Of a stretch of DNA of 64,000 bases, positions 62,693-64,000 are shown piece after piece. Position numbers and translations under genes: made by a program. The notes beneath the pieces are model-generated. The model did not search any database. It was not told where the DNA came from and worked only from the letters and a program-made list of their open reading frames with translations. The stretch is from Aquimarina sp. BL5 (GTDB taxonomy: Bacteria > Bacteroidota > Bacteroidia > Flavobacteriales > Flavobacteriaceae). The stretch covers positions 5,742,501-5,806,500 of the forward strand of contig NZ_CP031963.1 of assembly GCF_003443675.1 (NCBI RefSeq). The letters run 5' to 3'. The stretch's first letter is position 1; the number at the start of each line of letters is the position of its first letter.

Positions 62693-63682
62693 TTATTTTT
62701 TGATATTAACAAACTGCATTTCAAAGTCTTCACTTTCTGGTGGTTCATGCAGACTTCCATCTTCATTTGTTTTAGCATATATAATGCGACCGTCATTAAA
62801 AATAAATTTTACATATCGATTCGCAACTGGAATTTTTGTATTTGGTTCATAAAAAGTAGTTACTTCCCAATCTTCATGAATTTGAGGATCATACCATTCG
62901 GATTCTTCTTCTCGTTCAAATTTTTCGGTGTATTGTTCGTCAGTCCAATATTGTTCTCGCTCTGCTTGCTGCGCTGGAGTTGCTTCTGGAGTTGGAATAT
63001 AACTCTTATATAATGGAGGCGGAAAACCTTCAGCTCTACGTCTTAGAAAATCTTTTTCCCTATACGGATCAAATGCATCTCCCGGAGGTAAAGGACGATT
63101 TTTATCCATATACCAGACGTAAAAAGACCAAATTTCATAGTAAGGTTCTATATGAGCACTAAGATATGTTCCTAAAAACTTATTATTAGGATATGCTACT
63201 GCAAGTTTCATGTCTATATTACCAGATGCCCCTCCAGTTCCTACCCAATATACTACAGCTTCATCAAATTTAATTGTAAATGGTTGCCCATATAATTTTC
63301 TTGGAAACATAAATAATCCATTTATTCGATCCAGTGTTATATATTGTTTTGATATTGTAAATGCATATATTAAAGATAGAATAAATACTAAAAAAAGTAT
63401 TGAATAAAAAACAATCCATGGAATTGTGAGAAAACTATTGTCAGGAGCAATAATAAACAATAAAATAAGTCCGAAAACAGATAGGATACCTCCTGCATAG
63501 GCTGAAAGAATTCTCATAGTATCGATAACAACTGTGCGGTCATCAATTTTTTCAAAAACTTCCCGTTTCTTATATTGTTTTAGAAATTTTTTATCAATTT
63601 TTTTGAAGGAATCTGTAATCTCAAATTTAAGATACGTATTTAACCCCTTTTTTATTTTCTTTTTTAATTTTTTAGAACTCAT
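62693..63682 (-). CDS. Membrane protein with NRPLPPGDAFD/TPEATPAQQ module
   Basis: About 329 residues from the ATG at 63682, preferred to 63700 because the latter overlaps the upstream gene. A basic N-terminus (KKLKKKIKKGLNTYLKF) is followed by two membrane helices (YAGGILSVFGLILLFIIAP and TIPWIVFYSILFLVFILSLI), a beta domain, then IWSFYVWYMDKNRPLPPG, DAFDPYREKDFLRRRAEGFP, TPEATPAQQAERE, and an acidic C-terminus with IFNDGRIIYAKTNEDGSLHE. The Pro-rich module is shared with the next gene. No known domain is recognised. Possible function in a surface or secretion-associated complex is speculation. Confidence 0.7.
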   Translation of the reverse strand: MSSKKLKKKIKKGLNTYLKFEITDSFKKIDKKFLKQYKKREVFEKIDDRTVVIDTMRILSAYAGGILSVFGLILLFIIAPDNSFLTIPWIVFYSILFLVFILSLIYAFTISKQYITLDRINGLFMFPRKLYGQPFTIKFDEAVVYWVGTGGASGNIDMKLAVAYPNNKFLGTYLSAHIEPYYEIWSFYVWYMDKNRPLPPGDAFDPYREKDFLRRRAEGFPPPLYKSYIPTPEATPAQQAEREQYWTDEQYTEKFEREEESEWYDPQIHEDWEVTTFYEPNTKIPVANRYVKFIFNDGRIIYAKTNEDGSLHEPPESEDFEMQFVNIKK

Positions 63683-63687
63683 TGGAT

Positions 63688-64000
63688 TTACTTCTTCCAC
63701 GCGTTTCCTGACTTAAGATTTTCTAATGTATTTACACGTACATTACTATGGTAGGTATGATTCATATTGGTAACGCTCATACTGCCAATGGTTTGGGGTT
63801 TTAGTTCGTTAATACCGCCAATAACACCTATATATCTTTCTGAACCATTATATCGATTTGGATAGTATTTACCTTCCCCAATATCTAAGTAAGATATAAC
63901 CAATACCTGGCTGTTTTTATTATCTCCAGCCAAATATTTATCCGGTATTTCAAAATTGATGACAGCCTGTGGTGGTTTTTCTTTGGTTCCTTTTTTACGA
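63688..64000 (-). CDS. Hypothetical protein, N-terminus cut by window edge
   Basis: The frame is open to the window edge, so the real start lies beyond 64000; a TTG at 63933 is internal, not a start. The 103 visible residues include KKGTKEKPPQAVINFEIPDK, NSQVLVISYLDIGEGKYYPN, SERYIGVIGGINELKPQTIG, and a C-terminal NVRVNTLENLKSGNAWKK. No family is recognised. It is 5 bases upstream of the module-family membrane protein gene and probably in one operon. Confidence 0.6.
   Translation of the reverse strand, partial: RKKGTKEKPPQAVINFEIPDKYLAGDNKNSQVLVISYLDIGEGKYYPNRYNGSERYIGVIGGINELKPQTIGSMSVTNMNHTYHSNVRVNTLENLKSGNAWKK

Noticed and set aside
63688..63933. Reading the last gene as a complete 81-residue protein
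   Set aside because: The supposed start is a TTG inside a frame that stays open to the window edge (KKGTKEKPPQAVINFEIPDK upstream), so the gene is truncated by the window.
1..64000. CRISPR arrays, tRNA or rRNA genes, intact insertion sequences, prophage
   Set aside because: No regular direct-repeat array, cloverleaf, rRNA segment, intact transposase or phage structural gene (apart from the T6SS sheath and tip) was found on reading.

Overview
The window looks like a chromosome segment of a marine-type Flavobacteriia member (Bacteroidetes), probably Flavobacteriaceae. The evidence is the AT-rich DNA, promoters with the Bacteroidetes -7 element TAnnTTTG, a 6S-Flavo-type RNA between zapA and rny, typical Bacteroidetes families (DUF6048, DUF6452, DUF6768, DUF4268, 'CCC motif' membrane proteins) and a Bacteroidetes-type (subtype iii) type VI secretion system. 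A genus such as Aquimarina would fit, but this is a guess. No tRNA, rRNA, CRISPR array or intact insertion sequence was seen.

Layout. 1-11.9 kb is mostly housekeeping: a truncated TPR sensor kinase, a hemolysin III-type membrane protein, a PLA2-like lipoprotein, a ZIP transporter, two methyltransferases, rlmD with its DUF6048/DUF6452 companions, an ECF sigma factor with a membrane partner, and rocD. 12.0-14.4 kb is a dense set of very small membrane proteins (two CCC-motif, three DUF2752, one CD225/dispanin-like), interrupted by a decayed DUF2752 copy fused to an IS30-type transposase relic. 14.4-22.5 kb holds a Smr-domain protein, a pair of related lipoproteins (one with an inserted calcium-binding repeat array), a cysteine desulfurase, a TonB-dependent receptor and an M23 peptidase. 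22.7-25.1 kb is a coiled-coil protein, zapA, 6S RNA and rny. 25.1-26.5 kb carries three tandem paralogues of unknown function. 27.0-41.2 kb is core again: clpC, gyrA, a TPR protein, a large Asp-box repeat protein, a LolA-fold-like protein, a DUF72 protein and a DEAD-box helicase.

41.3-59 kb is the accessory heart of the window. tssH (ClpV), tssB and tssC form an operon behind a perfect 23-bp inverted repeat that sits at about -42 of a predicted promoter lacking a -33 box. A sensor kinase/response regulator pair follows. On the opposite strand comes an effector operon: vgrG, an unrecognised 453-residue protein (candidate effector adaptor), a 1386-residue PAAR-like/Rhs protein ending in a GIY-YIG nuclease-like toxin, and an Imm26-like immunity gene. 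Downstream lie a gene broken by three in-frame stops, a second Imm26-like gene and an orphan small gene, which look like a store of old immunity genes. The proposed logic is that TssB/TssC form the contractile sheath, TssH recycles it, VgrG with the PAAR-like tip carries the Rhs toxin, and Imm26 protects the producer. The baseplate and membrane-complex genes and Hcp are not in this window.

59.5-64 kb holds hypothetical secreted or membrane proteins, including two that share an unusual Pro-rich module (NRPLPPGDAFD...TPEATPAQQ). The last gene runs off the edge.
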